From: Didemnitutus sp047777955
Lineage (GTDB): Bacteria; Verrucomicrobiota; Verrucomicrobiia; Opitutales; Opitutaceae
Reading direction: 5' to 3'
Assembly: GCF_047777955.1 (NCBI RefSeq)
Contig: NZ_CP180537.1
Span: 310,001 to 374,000 of the forward strand
Length of the DNA: 64,000 bases
The notes under the pieces are model-generated. The model made no database searches and was not told where the DNA came from. It was given only the letters and a program-made list of their open reading frames with translations. A program made the translations under genes and the position numbers. This document shows positions 1-9,199 of this stretch, in pieces (the stretch's first letter is position 1; every line of letters starts with the position of its first letter).

Positions 1-342
1 CTCGCGGCGCGCGCCGGCGTGGCTCTGCCGCCGACCGCGCCGGGGAAGTTCGCCGACGCCGTCCTCCAGCAGCGGCATGACACCCTGCGCGCCCGCGGAC
101 TCATCTCCGCGGCGGAGGCGCGGACGGCCGGTGAGGCAATCGAGCGCCAGGACCTTTCGGACCTGCGGCAGCTCCTCGCTGTGCTGAAGAACGAGGCGTT
201 TCGGACCGTCGCGGACAATCTGGCCCGCGCCACCGAACGGCATCTGGCCGCGTTCTCCGGCGAGCCCGGTCGGGGGTTGCGCGCGCGGGCCGAACGGCCG
301 GGCGCAGGATGCGCTCAGGCCGGCCGCCGCGCCAGCACCTGA
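1..342 (+). CDS. C-terminal end of an unrecognised protein (5' truncated by the window)
   Basis: The reading frame is open from the first base and ends at a TGA at 340-342, overlapping the 3' end of the convergent methyltransferase gene by about 28 bases. The first 80 or so residues have a normal alpha-helical composition with evenly spread Leu, Ala and charged residues, so they look like genuine coding sequence. The last 25 residues become Arg/Gly/Ala-rich and may be read-through after a frameshift. I recognise no family, and the start lies outside the window. Confidence 0.4.
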   Translation, partial: LAARAGVALPPTAPGKFADAVLQQRHDTLRARGLISAAEARTAGEAIERQDLSDLRQLLAVLKNEAFRTVADNLARATERHLAAFSGEPGRGLRARAERPGAGCAQAGRRAST

Positions 343-935
343 ACGACGGCGCTGCGGCCGGTGTGGCCGCCGCCTTCGTGGACGTCGCGCTCGAGCTCTT
401 GGCCGATCTCGAACTCCAATCCGGGCAACTCGTCGCGCAGCTGCGCGAGCGTCGGCAGCAGCGCCGGGTCCTTTGGGCCACCGGTGCCGAAGGCGAGCTG
501 CGCGGGCGTGTAGGCTTCCATCAAGAAAACGCCGCCGGGACGCAGGCCGGCCGCGGCGCGGCCGAGGACGTCGCGGCGCAGCGCCGGGGGCAGGTGCATG
601 AAGATCGCCACGATGGCGCTCCACGCGCCGGGGGCGATCGGGTAGGCGGCGAGGTCGGCGGTGGCGGTCGCGAGCGGCACGCCGCGTTGCGTGGCGAGGG
701 CGCGGGCCTTGGCCAGGCCGGTGGCGGAGAGGTCGGTGGCGGTGACGGCGTGGCCGCGCGTGGCGAGGAACACCGCGTTGCGCCCCTCGCCCTCGGCGAG
801 GCAGAGCACCGGGCCGGCGGGGAGGCGGTCGGCGATCGAGCGCAGGAAGTCGTTGGGTTCCGTCCCGAAGACGAAATCCGGCGTGGCGTAGCGGTTATCC
901 CAGAATTCGGCGCCGTAGGCGGGGTTCAGTGCCAT
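315..935 (-). CDS. Class I SAM-dependent methyltransferase (TehB-like)
   Basis: A 206-residue protein starting at the ATG at 935. Its N-terminal WDxRY segment followed by FGTEPNDFL is typical of TehB/thiopurine-methyltransferase-like enzymes. The SAM-binding motif I follows (LCLAEGEGRNAVFLA, about residues 45-60), then an acidic loop (ATDLS) and a motif IV-like segment (IVAIFMHLP). In this family such enzymes methylate small thiol, tellurite or related compounds in the cytoplasm; the substrate here cannot be read from sequence. Its start overlaps the end of the upstream permease gene by 10 bases, so it is the last gene of the long operon controlled from around 9450. The context of rhodanese, thioredoxin and efflux supports detoxification by methylation, which is inference. 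Confidence 0.75.
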   Translation of the reverse strand: MALNPAYGAEFWDNRYATPDFVFGTEPNDFLRSIADRLPAGPVLCLAEGEGRNAVFLATRGHAVTATDLSATGLAKARALATQRGVPLATATADLAAYPIAPGAWSAIVAIFMHLPPALRRDVLGRAAAGLRPGGVFLMEAYTPAQLAFGTGGPKDPALLPTLAQLRDELPGLEFEIGQELERDVHEGGGHTGRSAVVQVLARRPA

Positions 936-1882
936 GCGTTGAACACCCAACCCACAATCGTCGTGCCGACAAGCACGACGATGGAAAACAGCACCAGCAG
1001 GCGCACGGTCATGACGCTGCGCAGCATGACCAGTTCCGGCAGCGAAACGCCGACGGCGGAGAGGAGGAAGGCCAGCGCCGTGCCGAGGGGCACGCCCTTG
1101 GCGACGAAGGCCTCGAGCAGGGGCACGGTGGCGTTGGCGCTGACGTAGAGCGGCAGGCCGGCCAGGGCGGCCAACGGCACGGTCCACGCGCCGCGGCCGG
1201 CGAAGAGCGACTGGAAGAAATTCTCCGGCACGAAACCGTGCAGCGCGGCGCCGAGCACGAGGGCGCCCACGAGCCAGGGCGCGATGTTGCGCAGGATGCG
1301 GCCGCTGGTCTGCGCGGCGTCGAGCAAGCGCGCCCGCCAGCCCTGCGGCAGGGGTTCGTCGTCCTCCTCGCCGGTGAAGTGGGCGTCGGGCTGCAGCCAG
1401 CGCTCGGCGTGCAGCAGGCCGAGCGTCAGCCCGCCCGCGATGCCGAGGGTGACGCCGGCGACGGTGTAGCCGAGCGCGAGTTTCCAGCCGAAGGTCGCGG
1501 CCATGAGCGCGACCGCGATCTCGTTCACCAGCGGCGAGGTGATGAGGAAGGCGAACGCGACGCCGATGGGGAAGCGCGCCTGGACGAAGCCGAGGAAGAT
1601 GGGCACCGACGAGCACGAGCAGAACGGCGTCAGCGCGCCGAACAGCGCCGCCGCCGGGTAGCCGAGCAGGCGGCCGCCGCGGCCCTCGAGCCGGGCGCGG
1701 AGCCGGTCGTGCGGGATCGCGCCGCGGATGAGCGCCATCACGAACGCCACGACCGCGACCAACACGACGACCTTCAGCAGGTCGTAGACGAAAAAGTGCA
1801 GCGCCGCCCCCGGTCCGCGAGCGGACTCGAGTCCGCTCGCCGCGACCACCTGGTCGGCGATCCATTCAGCCCAGCGCCACAT
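926..1882 (-). CDS. ArsP/DUF318 (YraQ-type) permease
   Basis: A 318-residue polytopic inner-membrane protein with about eight hydrophobic segments. It carries the family's signature FCSCSSVP (about residues 88-95) after a TPFCSCSS loop, and a second family-typical loop YVSANATVPL near residue 250. Members of this family (PF03773) include ArsP, which exports trivalent organoarsenicals, but many paralogues have no assigned substrate. A central hydrophilic loop (about residues 165-185) is acidic. It lies between the small DUF2892 gene and the methyltransferase in the operon. A permease paired with a methyltransferase would fit export of a methylated compound, but that pairing is inferred. Confidence 0.85.
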   Translation of the reverse strand: MWRWAEWIADQVVAASGLESARGPGAALHFFVYDLLKVVVLVAVVAFVMALIRGAIPHDRLRARLEGRGGRLLGYPAAALFGALTPFCSCSSVPIFLGFVQARFPIGVAFAFLITSPLVNEIAVALMAATFGWKLALGYTVAGVTLGIAGGLTLGLLHAERWLQPDAHFTGEEDDEPLPQGWRARLLDAAQTSGRILRNIAPWLVGALVLGAALHGFVPENFFQSLFAGRGAWTVPLAALAGLPLYVSANATVPLLEAFVAKGVPLGTALAFLLSAVGVSLPELVMLRSVMTVRLLVLFSIVVLVGTTIVGWVFNAWH

Positions 1883-1931
1883 GGCGGTGAATCAAGGCGA
1901 CGTCGCGGCGCGGGGCAACGCCGAGAGCGCG

Positions 1932-2126
1932 TCATTCCTTGGCCTTCGTGCCGCAGGTGTTGAGGCCGAGCGGCAGGTAGGCGGGGCAGAAGCCGAAGGC
2001 CGCGGTGAGCAGCGGCAGGAGGCCGACGAGGCCCCACCAGCTGTGGAAGTAGTAGCCGGCGCCGAGGAGGGCGCAGCCGAGGATGACGCGAATGACGCGG
2101 TCGATGAAGCCGACGTTGGTTTTCAT
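1932..2126 (-). CDS. DUF2892 (YgaP-like) small membrane protein
   Basis: A 64-residue protein opening with the diagnostic MKTNVGFIDRVIRVILG of DUF2892, followed by two transmembrane segments (about 13-27 and 31-46) and a conserved FGFCPAYLPLGLNTC tail with two cysteines. In E. coli YgaP an equivalent membrane module is joined to a rhodanese domain. Here the rhodanese is a separate gene three genes upstream, which links this protein to sulfur-transfer chemistry in the membrane. The precise activity is unknown. It is the first of two DUF2892 genes in this operon. Confidence 0.85.
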   Translation of the reverse strand: MKTNVGFIDRVIRVILGCALLGAGYYFHSWWGLVGLLPLLTAAFGFCPAYLPLGLNTCGTKAKE

Positions 2127-2157
2127 GGGGAGGATGCGTTGGGGGACGGAAGGGGGC

Positions 2158-2970
2158 TCAGACGTTCACGGCCATGCTGTAGGCGCGGGAGAACTCCTCG
2201 GTGACGGCGTGGCGCAGTCCCAGATGCTGAAAGATCGCGAGGCACGCCGCGCGGGCGTGGCCTTCGTCGAAGTGGGGCTTCTCGAACAGCACCGCGACGA
2301 GCGTGGCGGCGGCGGCGCGGAAATCCTGCGCCTGCAGGGCGCGGAGTCCGGCCAGGTAGCGCTCGCAAAGCGGAGTCGTGCCGAATGCACCGGTCGCATC
2401 GAGGCGCTGCAGGGCGCGCGCCAGCGCGAGGACGGTGCGGGCGCCGTCCTGCCACGCCGAGTGCAGGGCGGGTTCGACCAGTGCGGCGGCGCGGGCGGGG
2501 GCGGCGAAGACGAGCGCGCGACCGGTGAGGACGCGGAGCTCGAGGTCGTCGGGTTCCGCGGCGTGGAGCGGCTCGAGCAGGCGCGCGGCCTCCTGGGCGC
2601 GGGCGGAAAGCAGGAGTGCGCGGGCGCGGGCCATCGTCTCGCGCTTGGGCGTGGGGAGGTGTTCGGCGAACCACGCGCGGAGGTTGGGCTCGGGCAGGTA
2701 GCCGGCGAAGCGGGCGATTTCCTGGCCGCGGTGGTAGAGACGGACGTCGGGGATGCCGCGGACGCCGAGCTGTTGCGCGAGGTCGGACTGGGCGTCGGTG
2801 TCGATCTTCACCAGCGACCAGCGGCAGTCCGGCTCGGCGGCGAGCCGCTCGAGGAGCGGCTTGAGCATCTGGCACGGGCCGCACCAGCCGGCCCAGAAGT
2901 CGACGAGCACGGGGCGCGTCTCGCTGGCGGCCAGGACGGCGGAGGCGAAATCGACGGTGGAGGCTGGCAT
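2158..2970 (-). CDS. Thioredoxin-fold protein with TPR-like C-terminus (CnoX/YbbN type)
   Basis: A 270-residue cytoplasmic protein. Residues 1-110 form a thioredoxin domain with an intact WCGPC active site (Cys30, Cys33) and the cis-proline segment RGIPDV. Residues 115-270 are helical repeats rich in Ala, Leu and Arg, resembling the tetratricopeptide tail of CnoX/YbbN, a holdase that hands clients to GroEL. The start chosen is the ATG at 2970, which lies 8 bases after the rhodanese stop; the frame itself is open further upstream but only antisense to other genes. Being between rhodanese and DUF2892 genes suggests that it reduces persulfides or protects proteins under oxidative sulfur stress, which is inference. 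Confidence 0.85.
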   Translation of the reverse strand: MPASTVDFASAVLAASETRPVLVDFWAGWCGPCQMLKPLLERLAAEPDCRWSLVKIDTDAQSDLAQQLGVRGIPDVRLYHRGQEIARFAGYLPEPNLRAWFAEHLPTPKRETMARARALLLSARAQEAARLLEPLHAAEPDDLELRVLTGRALVFAAPARAAALVEPALHSAWQDGARTVLALARALQRLDATGAFGTTPLCERYLAGLRALQAQDFRAAAATLVAVLFEKPHFDEGHARAACLAIFQHLGLRHAVTEEFSRAYSMAVNV

Positions 2971-2978
2971 CGGATGGA

Positions 2979-3380
2979 TCAGCGGTGCTTGGGCGAGCAG
3001 ATGGGCCAGCCGGCCTTGTCCCAGTCGCGGAGCGAGCCGGCGTTGACGGCGTCGAAGCCCTCCCGTTTCAGCGTCGAGACGGCCAGGCTGGAGCGGGTGC
3101 CGGAGGCGCAGTAGAGGAGGAGCTTCCGGCTCCGGTTCTTCTCGAGGAAGGCGCGCCATTGCGTGCGGTCGCCGCGCAGGTCGCTGAACGGCAGGAGCGA
3201 GGCGGTCTTGGCCACGCCGTGGTGCCACTCGAGCGGCTCGCGGATGTCGACGAGGATGGCGGTGCCGGCCTTGAGCGCGGCCTGGGCCTCGTCGAGCGGG
3301 ATGCCCGGGCGCGCGAGGATCAGCTGGCGCACGGCCAGGAAGACGACGAAGGCGACGATGAGGAGGAGGAACCAATTCAT
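2979..3380 (-). CDS. Membrane-anchored rhodanese-like sulfurtransferase
   Basis: A 133-residue protein with one N-terminal transmembrane segment (about residues 3-21) and a single rhodanese domain. The catalytic cysteine is Cys91 within YCASGTRS, and the substrate-side DIREPLEW motif is present. Rhodanese domains carry persulfide sulfur on this cysteine. The ATG at 3380 overlaps the stop of the RND pump gene as ATGA, implying translational coupling. The anchor would place the domain at the inner membrane, next to the DUF2892 and efflux proteins encoded alongside. Confidence 0.9.
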   Translation of the reverse strand: MNWFLLLIVAFVVFLAVRQLILARPGIPLDEAQAALKAGTAILVDIREPLEWHHGVAKTASLLPFSDLRGDRTQWRAFLEKNRSRKLLLYCASGTRSSLAVSTLKREGFDAVNAGSLRDWDKAGWPICSPKHR

Positions 3381-6300
3381 GACGGCGGAGAGGACGGGAG
3401 TTCGCACGACGGCGCGGGAGCCGGAGCGGCGGGTTTGCCCGCGTGCGTCATGTAGTAGATGAGCGGCACGGCGAGCGGGCTGATGACGAGCGAGGCGATG
3501 GCGCCGAAGAGCAGCGAGATGGCCAGGCCCTGGAAGATCGGGTCGGCGAGGATGACGAGGCCGCCGACCACGACCGCGAGCGCGGTCAGCATCATCGGGC
3601 GGAAGCGCACGGCGCCGGACTCGACGCAGGCCTGGGCCAGCGAGCGGCCGTGGCTGAGGCGCAGCTCGATGAAGTCGACGAGGATGATCGAGTTGCGCAC
3701 CACGATGCCGGCGCCGGCCATGAAGCCGATCATCGACGTGGCGGTGAAGAACGCGCCCATCGCCGCGTGCGCCGGCATGATGCCGACGAGCGAGAACGGG
3801 ATCACGGTCATCACGATGAGCGGCGTGGAGTAGTTTTTGAACCAGCCGACCATGAGCATATAGATGAGGATGAGCACGGCGCCGAAGGCCAGGCCGAGGT
3901 CGCGGAAGACCTCGATCGTGACCTGCCACTCGCCGTCCCACTTCATCGCCGGCTCGCGGTCGTCGAAGGGCATCGCGGCGTTGTAGAGCTTCACCGCGTC
4001 CGTCGTGCCGCCGAAGTCGGTGCCTTTCAGTTTCGCGAGTTCCCGGTTCATCGCGAGGATGGCGTAGACCGGGCTCTCGACCACGCCGGCGACGTCGCCG
4101 GTGACGTAGGTGACGTTCATCAGGTTCTTGTGGTAGATGTTCCGGTCGGCGCGCGCCGGCTCGAGCGTGACGAGCTCGCGCAGCGGCACCAGCGGAGCGG
4201 CGGGATTCATTTCCGAGCGGACGGTGAGGGCGAGGATGTCCTCCGGCCGCGCGCGGGCGGCGCGGGGCAGTTCGAGCAGGACGGGCACGTCCTCGCGCTC
4301 CGCGGGGGCGTGCAGGAGGGTGACCGGATACCCCTGCACGCCCAGCTGCACCGTGCGCACGATGGCGGCTTCGGTGAGGCCGTGGAGCGCGGCCTTGGCC
4401 TTGTCCACGCGGAGAATCGTCTTCGGCTGCTCGGCCTCGACATACCAGTCGACGTCGACGACGCCGGGCGAGGCCTTGAAGATGCCGCGCACCTGGTCGG
4501 CGAGCTTGAGGCGCGCCGCCTCGGTCGGGCCGTAGATCTCGGCCACGAGCGTCTGCAGCACGGGCGGGCCGGGCGGCACCTCGGCGACGGCGACGGCGGC
4601 GTCGTAGCGCGCCGCGATCTGCTCGAGGCGCGGGCGGATGCGCTTGGCGATGTCGTGGCTCTGGGCGGAGCGCTCGTGTTTCGGCACGAGGTTGACCTGG
4701 ATGTCGGCGACGTTGCTGCCGCGGCGCATGAAGTAGTGGCGGACGAGGCCGTTGAAGTTGAACGGCGACGCCGTGCCGGCGTAGACCTGGTAGTCGCGCA
4801 CCTCGGGCTCGGTGCGGAGCGCGGCGGCCATCTCGCGGGCGACGCGGGCGCTCTGCTCGAGCGTCGTGCCCTCGGGGAGGTTGATGATGACCTGGAACTC
4901 CGACTTGTTGTCGAAGGGCAGCATCTTGACCTTCACGGCGCCGAGGCCGACGAGGCCCATCGAGCCGACGGTGAGAGCGGCGACGCCGGCGAGGAAGGCC
5001 CAGCGCCACGAGCGGTGCTCCAGCAGCGGGCGCATGACGCGGGTGTAGAGGCGCGTGAACGCGGTGTCGGGCATCGCGTCCTCGTCGTGCACCGGGGCGT
5101 CGGTGAATTCCGGGTTCGCGCCGTGCGGGCGGTGGCCGCGGAGGATCTTGAGCGCGGCCCAGGGCGTGACGGCGAAGGCGACGAGCAGGGAGAACAGCAT
5201 CGCGGCGCTCGAGCCGATCGGGATCGGGCGCATGTAGGGCCCCATCATGCCGCTGACGAAGGCCATCGGCAGCACGGCGGCGATCACGGCCCAGGTCGCG
5301 AGGATGGTGGGGTTGCCGACCTCGTCGACGGCCTCGATGGCGACGTCGATCAGCGGGCGGTGGCGGCAGCCCGGCAGGTTCATGTGCCGGACGATGTTCT
5401 CGACCACGACGATGGCGTCGTCGACGAGGATGCCGATGGAGAAGATCAGCGCGAAGAGCGTGATGCGGTTGAGCGTGTAGCCGTAGAGGTAGAACACCAG
5501 CAGCGTGAGGCCGAGCGTCACGGGGATGGCGAGCAGCACGACGAGCGATTCGCGCCAGCCGAGGAAGAGCATGATGAGGATCGCGACGCCGAAGACGGCG
5601 ATGCCCATGTGGAGGAGCAGCTCGTTGGACTTCTCGGCGGCGGTGGCGCCGTAGTCGCGCGTGAGCGTCACCCCGACGTCGGCCGGGATGACGGTGCCGC
5701 GGAGGGCGGCGATCTTCTCGTTCACCGCGGCGACGACCTCGACGGCGTTGGCGCCCGGGCGCTTGGCCAGGCTGAGGGTGACGGCGGGCTGCTCGTCCCC
5801 GGACGGGCCCGCGCCGAAGAGGACGTAGTTGGACGGCTCCTCGGCGGTGTCGGTGATCGTGGCGACATCGCGGAGGTAGACGGGGCGGTCGGCGTGGACG
5901 CCGACGACGACGCTGCCGACGTCGCGCGCGTCGCGCAGGAAAGTGCCCGTCTGCAGCAGCGTTTCCTGATTGGCGAAGGACTGCGCGCCGGTGTGCGCCT
6001 GCGAATTGGCCTGCTGGAGCATCGGCACGAGGTAGGAGGCGGCGAGGTGGTGGGCGGTGAGGGCGTTCGGGTCGAGCTGCACGCGGATCTGGCGGCGCGT
6101 GCCGCCGATGAGCGTGGTCTCGGCGACCATGGGGATGGCCTTGAGCGACTCCTCCACCTGCGCGGCGATGCGGCGCAGCGTGTAGTGGTCGTAGCGCGCG
6201 CTGTGGAAGGTGAGCGCGACCACGGGCACGTCGTCGATCGTGCGCGGCTTGATCAGCGGCGGCGTGACCCCGAGCGGGATGTGGTCGAAGTTGGTCTGGA

Positions 6301-6664
6301 GCTTCTGGTTGAGGCGGACGAGCGCGGTCTCGAGGTCGGTGCCGACCTTGAAGCGGACGATGGTCAGGTTGCCGCCCGGGCTGGCGGTGGAGTAGAGGTA
6401 TTCGACGCCCGGGATCTCCCAGAGGAGCTTCTCCATCGGGCGGGTGACGCGGTTCTCGACCTCGGGCGCGCTGGCGCCGGGCATGGCGACCATCACGTCG
6501 ATCATCGGCACCTTGATCTGCGGCTCCTCCTCGCGGGGGAGCATGAGGATGGCGAAGACGCCGAGGAGCAGCGACGCGGCGACGGCGATGGGCGTCAGCT
6601 TCGAATCGATGAACATCGCCGCCATGCGGCCGGCGATGCCGAATTGACGGGGCGGGGTGCTCAT
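3377..6664 (-). CDS. RND-family efflux transporter, inner-membrane pump
   Basis: A 1095-residue AcrB/CusA-like protein with the standard layout: TM1, a large periplasmic loop, TM2-6, the duplicated half and five more TMs. TM4 has the proton-relay pair Asp415-Asp416 in FSIGILVDDAIVVVEN, as in the hydrophobe/amphiphile (HAE) branch. I see no Met-rich metal relay of the CusA type, so the substrate is not obvious. The gene is coupled by ATGA overlaps to both neighbours, the membrane-fusion protein upstream and rhodanese downstream, so a complete pump with the outer-membrane gene at 7694-9010 is made from one transcript. Confidence 0.92.
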   Translation of the reverse strand: MSTPPRQFGIAGRMAAMFIDSKLTPIAVAASLLLGVFAILMLPREEEPQIKVPMIDVMVAMPGASAPEVENRVTRPMEKLLWEIPGVEYLYSTASPGGNLTIVRFKVGTDLETALVRLNQKLQTNFDHIPLGVTPPLIKPRTIDDVPVVALTFHSARYDHYTLRRIAAQVEESLKAIPMVAETTLIGGTRRQIRVQLDPNALTAHHLAASYLVPMLQQANSQAHTGAQSFANQETLLQTGTFLRDARDVGSVVVGVHADRPVYLRDVATITDTAEEPSNYVLFGAGPSGDEQPAVTLSLAKRPGANAVEVVAAVNEKIAALRGTVIPADVGVTLTRDYGATAAEKSNELLLHMGIAVFGVAILIMLFLGWRESLVVLLAIPVTLGLTLLVFYLYGYTLNRITLFALIFSIGILVDDAIVVVENIVRHMNLPGCRHRPLIDVAIEAVDEVGNPTILATWAVIAAVLPMAFVSGMMGPYMRPIPIGSSAAMLFSLLVAFAVTPWAALKILRGHRPHGANPEFTDAPVHDEDAMPDTAFTRLYTRVMRPLLEHRSWRWAFLAGVAALTVGSMGLVGLGAVKVKMLPFDNKSEFQVIINLPEGTTLEQSARVAREMAAALRTEPEVRDYQVYAGTASPFNFNGLVRHYFMRRGSNVADIQVNLVPKHERSAQSHDIAKRIRPRLEQIAARYDAAVAVAEVPPGPPVLQTLVAEIYGPTEAARLKLADQVRGIFKASPGVVDVDWYVEAEQPKTILRVDKAKAALHGLTEAAIVRTVQLGVQGYPVTLLHAPAEREDVPVLLELPRAARARPEDILALTVRSEMNPAAPLVPLRELVTLEPARADRNIYHKNLMNVTYVTGDVAGVVESPVYAILAMNRELAKLKGTDFGGTTDAVKLYNAAMPFDDREPAMKWDGEWQVTIEVFRDLGLAFGAVLILIYMLMVGWFKNYSTPLIVMTVIPFSLVGIMPAHAAMGAFFTATSMIGFMAGAGIVVRNSIILVDFIELRLSHGRSLAQACVESGAVRFRPMMLTALAVVVGGLVILADPIFQGLAISLLFGAIASLVISPLAVPLIYYMTHAGKPAAPAPAPSCELPSSPPS

Positions 6665-7680
6665 CGGGAAACCTCGAGCGGCTGGCCTTCACGGAGTCCG
6701 GCCGGGGCGCGGACGACGACCGACTCGCCGGCGGCGAGGCCGGCGAGGATCTCGGTGCGGCCGTCGTGCGTGCCGCCGGTCTTGACCAGGCGGAGCTCGG
6801 CGCGGCCGTTGGCGGCGACGAAGACGCGCTCGAGCTGGCCGGCGGCGCTGACGGCCTCGGCCGGCACGAGCAGCACGCGGACGCGGTCCGACGGGACGTG
6901 CACGCGGACGAACTGGCCGGAGCGGACCGGCGCGTCGGCCGCGATGGCGAGCTTGGCCGTGACGGTGCGGGCGAAGGAATCCGCGGCCGACGACAGCTCG
7001 GCCACGCGGGCGGGGAAGGAGGCGCCGGCCTCGGCCTGGACGAGGAGGTCGTCGCCGACCTTCACCGAGCCGGCGAGCGAGTCGGGGATGCCGGTCTCGA
7101 TCTGGAGGTCGCCGGTGCCCTCGAGCTCGAGCAGCGGGTGGCCGGGGGCGGCGAGATCGCCGGCGTTGACGAACTTGCGGACCACGGTGCCGGCGAACGG
7201 CGCGCGGAGCTCGGTGTAGCCGAGCATGGTCTCGGCCTCGCGCAGCATCGCGTTGGCGCCGGCGGCGCGGTCCTCGAGGCTGCGCACGAGGTCGGCGGTG
7301 CTGGCGCCCTTGGCGAGGAGGTCGCGTTCGCGGGCGAGGTCGCGCTGGGCGACGTTGGCCTGCGCGCGCGCCTGGGCGACGCGGGCGTCGATCTCGGCGG
7401 CGGAGATTTTCAGCAGCCGGTCGCCGGCGGCGACGCGCTGGCCGAGCGCGACGGGCAGGTCGGCGATGGTGCCCATGACCTGGGCGGCGAGCTGGGCGCG
7501 CTGGGCGGGGCGGACGGTGCCGGTGACTTCGGTCAGCACGGGAGCGTCGATCGCGGCGACGGCGGCGAGGCTGACGCGCGCGGGCGGCAGTGCGGCGGCC
7601 GCGGCCGGTTCGGGACCGTGCCGGGAGCAACCGGCCGCGAGGGCGAGCGCGGGGAGGAGGACGAGGGAGGGGAATTTCAT
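6661..7680 (-). CDS. RND efflux periplasmic adaptor (membrane-fusion lipoprotein)
   Basis: A 339-residue protein with a type II signal: a hydrophobic stretch, then the lipobox LAAGC with Cys18 as the lipid-modified residue. Its order is that of HlyD/AcrA adaptors: a beta-barrel/lipoyl half (GTVRPAQRAQLAAQVMG), a coiled-coil hairpin rich in Ala, Arg and Glu (about residues 95-150), a second lipoyl half (LRAPFAGTVVRKFV) and a C-terminal membrane-proximal barrel. It would bridge the RND pump and the TolC-like channel in the periplasm. Its stop overlaps the pump's start codon (ATGA). Confidence 0.92.
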   Translation of the reverse strand: MKFPSLVLLPALALAAGCSRHGPEPAAAAALPPARVSLAAVAAIDAPVLTEVTGTVRPAQRAQLAAQVMGTIADLPVALGQRVAAGDRLLKISAAEIDARVAQARAQANVAQRDLARERDLLAKGASTADLVRSLEDRAAGANAMLREAETMLGYTELRAPFAGTVVRKFVNAGDLAAPGHPLLELEGTGDLQIETGIPDSLAGSVKVGDDLLVQAEAGASFPARVAELSSAADSFARTVTAKLAIAADAPVRSGQFVRVHVPSDRVRVLLVPAEAVSAAGQLERVFVAANGRAELRLVKTGGTHDGRTEILAGLAAGESVVVRAPAGLREGQPLEVSR

Positions 7681-7693
7681 GGTCGTTAAAGGG

Positions 7694-9010
7694 TCAGGGT
7701 TGCACGAGGGGCGGGAGGCCGAGGGCGCGGTGGAGTTCGACGAGGGCGATGCGCTCGTCGGCCGCCGCGACGGTGCGGCGCAGGCGCGCCTCGAGGAGGC
7801 GGCCTTCGACGCCGATGAGGTCGGCGGTGAGCAGGGCGCCCTTCTCGAAGCGGGCGCGGGAGAGCGCGGCGCTCTCCTCGGCCTGGGCGACGGTCTGGGC
7901 GCTGACCGCGAGGCGCTCGCGGGCGGAGTCGTAGGCGAGGCGCGCCTGCTCGGCCTCGAGGGCGAAGCCGAGCTCGGCCTTGCGCAGCATTTCCTTCACC
8001 TGGGCGAGTTCGGCCTCGGCCTGGCGGATCTTTCCCGAGGTCTGGCCGCCGTCGAAGACGTTGAGGTCGACGGAGACGCCGGCGAGCCAGCTGTCGGCGT
8101 GGCGGTCGAGCTTCCAGCCCTGGTCGTATTGGTAGGAGGCGAAGGCGTTGACGGTCGGGCGGCGCGCGCCGCGGGCGACCGCAACCATTTTTTCCGCGGC
8201 GGCGAGGCGCTGGCGCAGGCCGGCGAGCTCCGGGCGCTCGGCGCCGGCCGCGGGCACGGCGAGCTGGGCGAGGGAGGTGTCCTCGGTCGCGACTTCAACG
8301 GGCTCGCTGGACGACGGCGCGCGGCCGAGGACAAAGAGGAACGCGCGCTCGGCGAGGGCGGCGCCGTGGCGGACGGTGGTGAGCTGCTCGCGGGTCTGGG
8401 CGAGCTGGACCTCGAGGCTGAGGAGGTCGGCCTTGAGCACCTGGCCGGCGTCGAAGCGGAGGCGGGCGTTGGCCACCGCCGCCGCGTAGGCGCGCACGCC
8501 GGCCTCGACGGCGCCGACGGCTTCGCGGGCCTTGTGGAGGTTGAGCAGGGCCTTGATCGCCTCGGTCGCGAGCTGCGCGCGGGCGGCGCGGAGGTCCTCT
8601 TCCGCGGCGCGGGCGCCGGCGCGGGCGGCGGCGCGGCCGGCGGTGGCGCGGCCGCCGCTGTAGAGGTTGTAGCCGACGGTGCCGGCCACGTTGAGGTTGT
8701 CGATGCGGCCCGGGTGGTTGAAATCGAGGCCGAAGTTGAACGCCCGCTGGTTGAGGATGGAGCCGAAGGCCATCATCGGGCTGTTGGTGTCGGTGTAGCG
8801 GGCGCCGACGGAGAGCTGCGGGAGCCAGGCGGCGTTGGCCTGTTCGATCATCGCCTCCGCGGCGACGATGCGCTGGCGGGCGAGGGCGGCGTCGGGGTTT
8901 TCGCGCAGGGCGGCGGCGACGGCGTCGCTCGCCGTCCAGGGCGCGGCGGAGGCGGAGGCGCCGGCGAGAAGCAGGGCCGGCAGCAGGGCCGGGCGAAGGA
9001 GCGAAATCAT
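7694..9010 (-). CDS. TolC-family outer-membrane efflux channel
   Basis: A 438-residue protein starting at the ATG at 9010, with a signal peptide (residues 1-20, cut after ASA-SAA). Two long Ala-, Arg- and Glu-rich coiled-coil repeats match the OEP family (PF02321), with the usual YNLYSGG segment in each half (YNLYSGGRAT and LNVFDGGQTS). The channel spans the outer membrane and docks on the adaptor encoded next. The open frame extends upstream of 9010, but that part lies over the next gene and has no signal peptide, so the internal ATG is preferred. Confidence 0.92.
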   Translation of the reverse strand: MISLLRPALLPALLLAGASASAAPWTASDAVAAALRENPDAALARQRIVAAEAMIEQANAAWLPQLSVGARYTDTNSPMMAFGSILNQRAFNFGLDFNHPGRIDNLNVAGTVGYNLYSGGRATAGRAAARAGARAAEEDLRAARAQLATEAIKALLNLHKAREAVGAVEAGVRAYAAAVANARLRFDAGQVLKADLLSLEVQLAQTREQLTTVRHGAALAERAFLFVLGRAPSSSEPVEVATEDTSLAQLAVPAAGAERPELAGLRQRLAAAEKMVAVARGARRPTVNAFASYQYDQGWKLDRHADSWLAGVSVDLNVFDGGQTSGKIRQAEAELAQVKEMLRKAELGFALEAEQARLAYDSARERLAVSAQTVAQAEESAALSRARFEKGALLTADLIGVEGRLLEARLRRTVAAADERIALVELHRALGLPPLVQP

Positions 9011-9012
9011 GG

Positions 9013-9195
9013 TCAGGAGGAGGTGCGGGAGCCGGAGGTCCAGAGGAGACCGAGGGCGGCGCCGTAAAGCGCGCCGCGCCACCAGGTCGAGGTCAGCGGG
9101 CAGGTGCCCGAGGAGCACGAGCCGAAATAGCCGAGCGCCGCGCCGAGGGCGGCCCCGGCGATGACGGGGAGCAGGAAGCGAAGCCAGGAGGGCAT
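9013..9195 (-). CDS. DUF6132-type small membrane protein
   Basis: A 60-residue protein with two hydrophobic helices flanking a Cys-containing loop (GSCSSGTCPLTS) and a final ALYGAALGLL helix. This matches small DUF6132 proteins often encoded near rhodanese and DUF2892 genes. Its two cysteines could take part in thiol or metal chemistry, but no function is established. Only 2 bases separate its stop from the channel gene's start. Confidence 0.75.
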   Translation of the reverse strand: MPSWLRFLLPVIAGAALGAALGYFGSCSSGTCPLTSTWWRGALYGAALGLLWTSGSRTSS

Positions 9196-9199
9196 GGCG

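Noticed and set aside
929..1963. Long plus-strand open frame opposite the permease gene
   Set aside because: The translation is His/Arg/Glu-rich with no hydrophobic pattern; it is the antisense shadow of a well-supported membrane protein.
3443..7219. 1258-codon plus-strand open frame opposite the RND pump
   Set aside because: Composition is that of an antisense frame (Val, Asp, Glu, Arg and His dominated). The minus-strand RND and adaptor genes explain the region fully.
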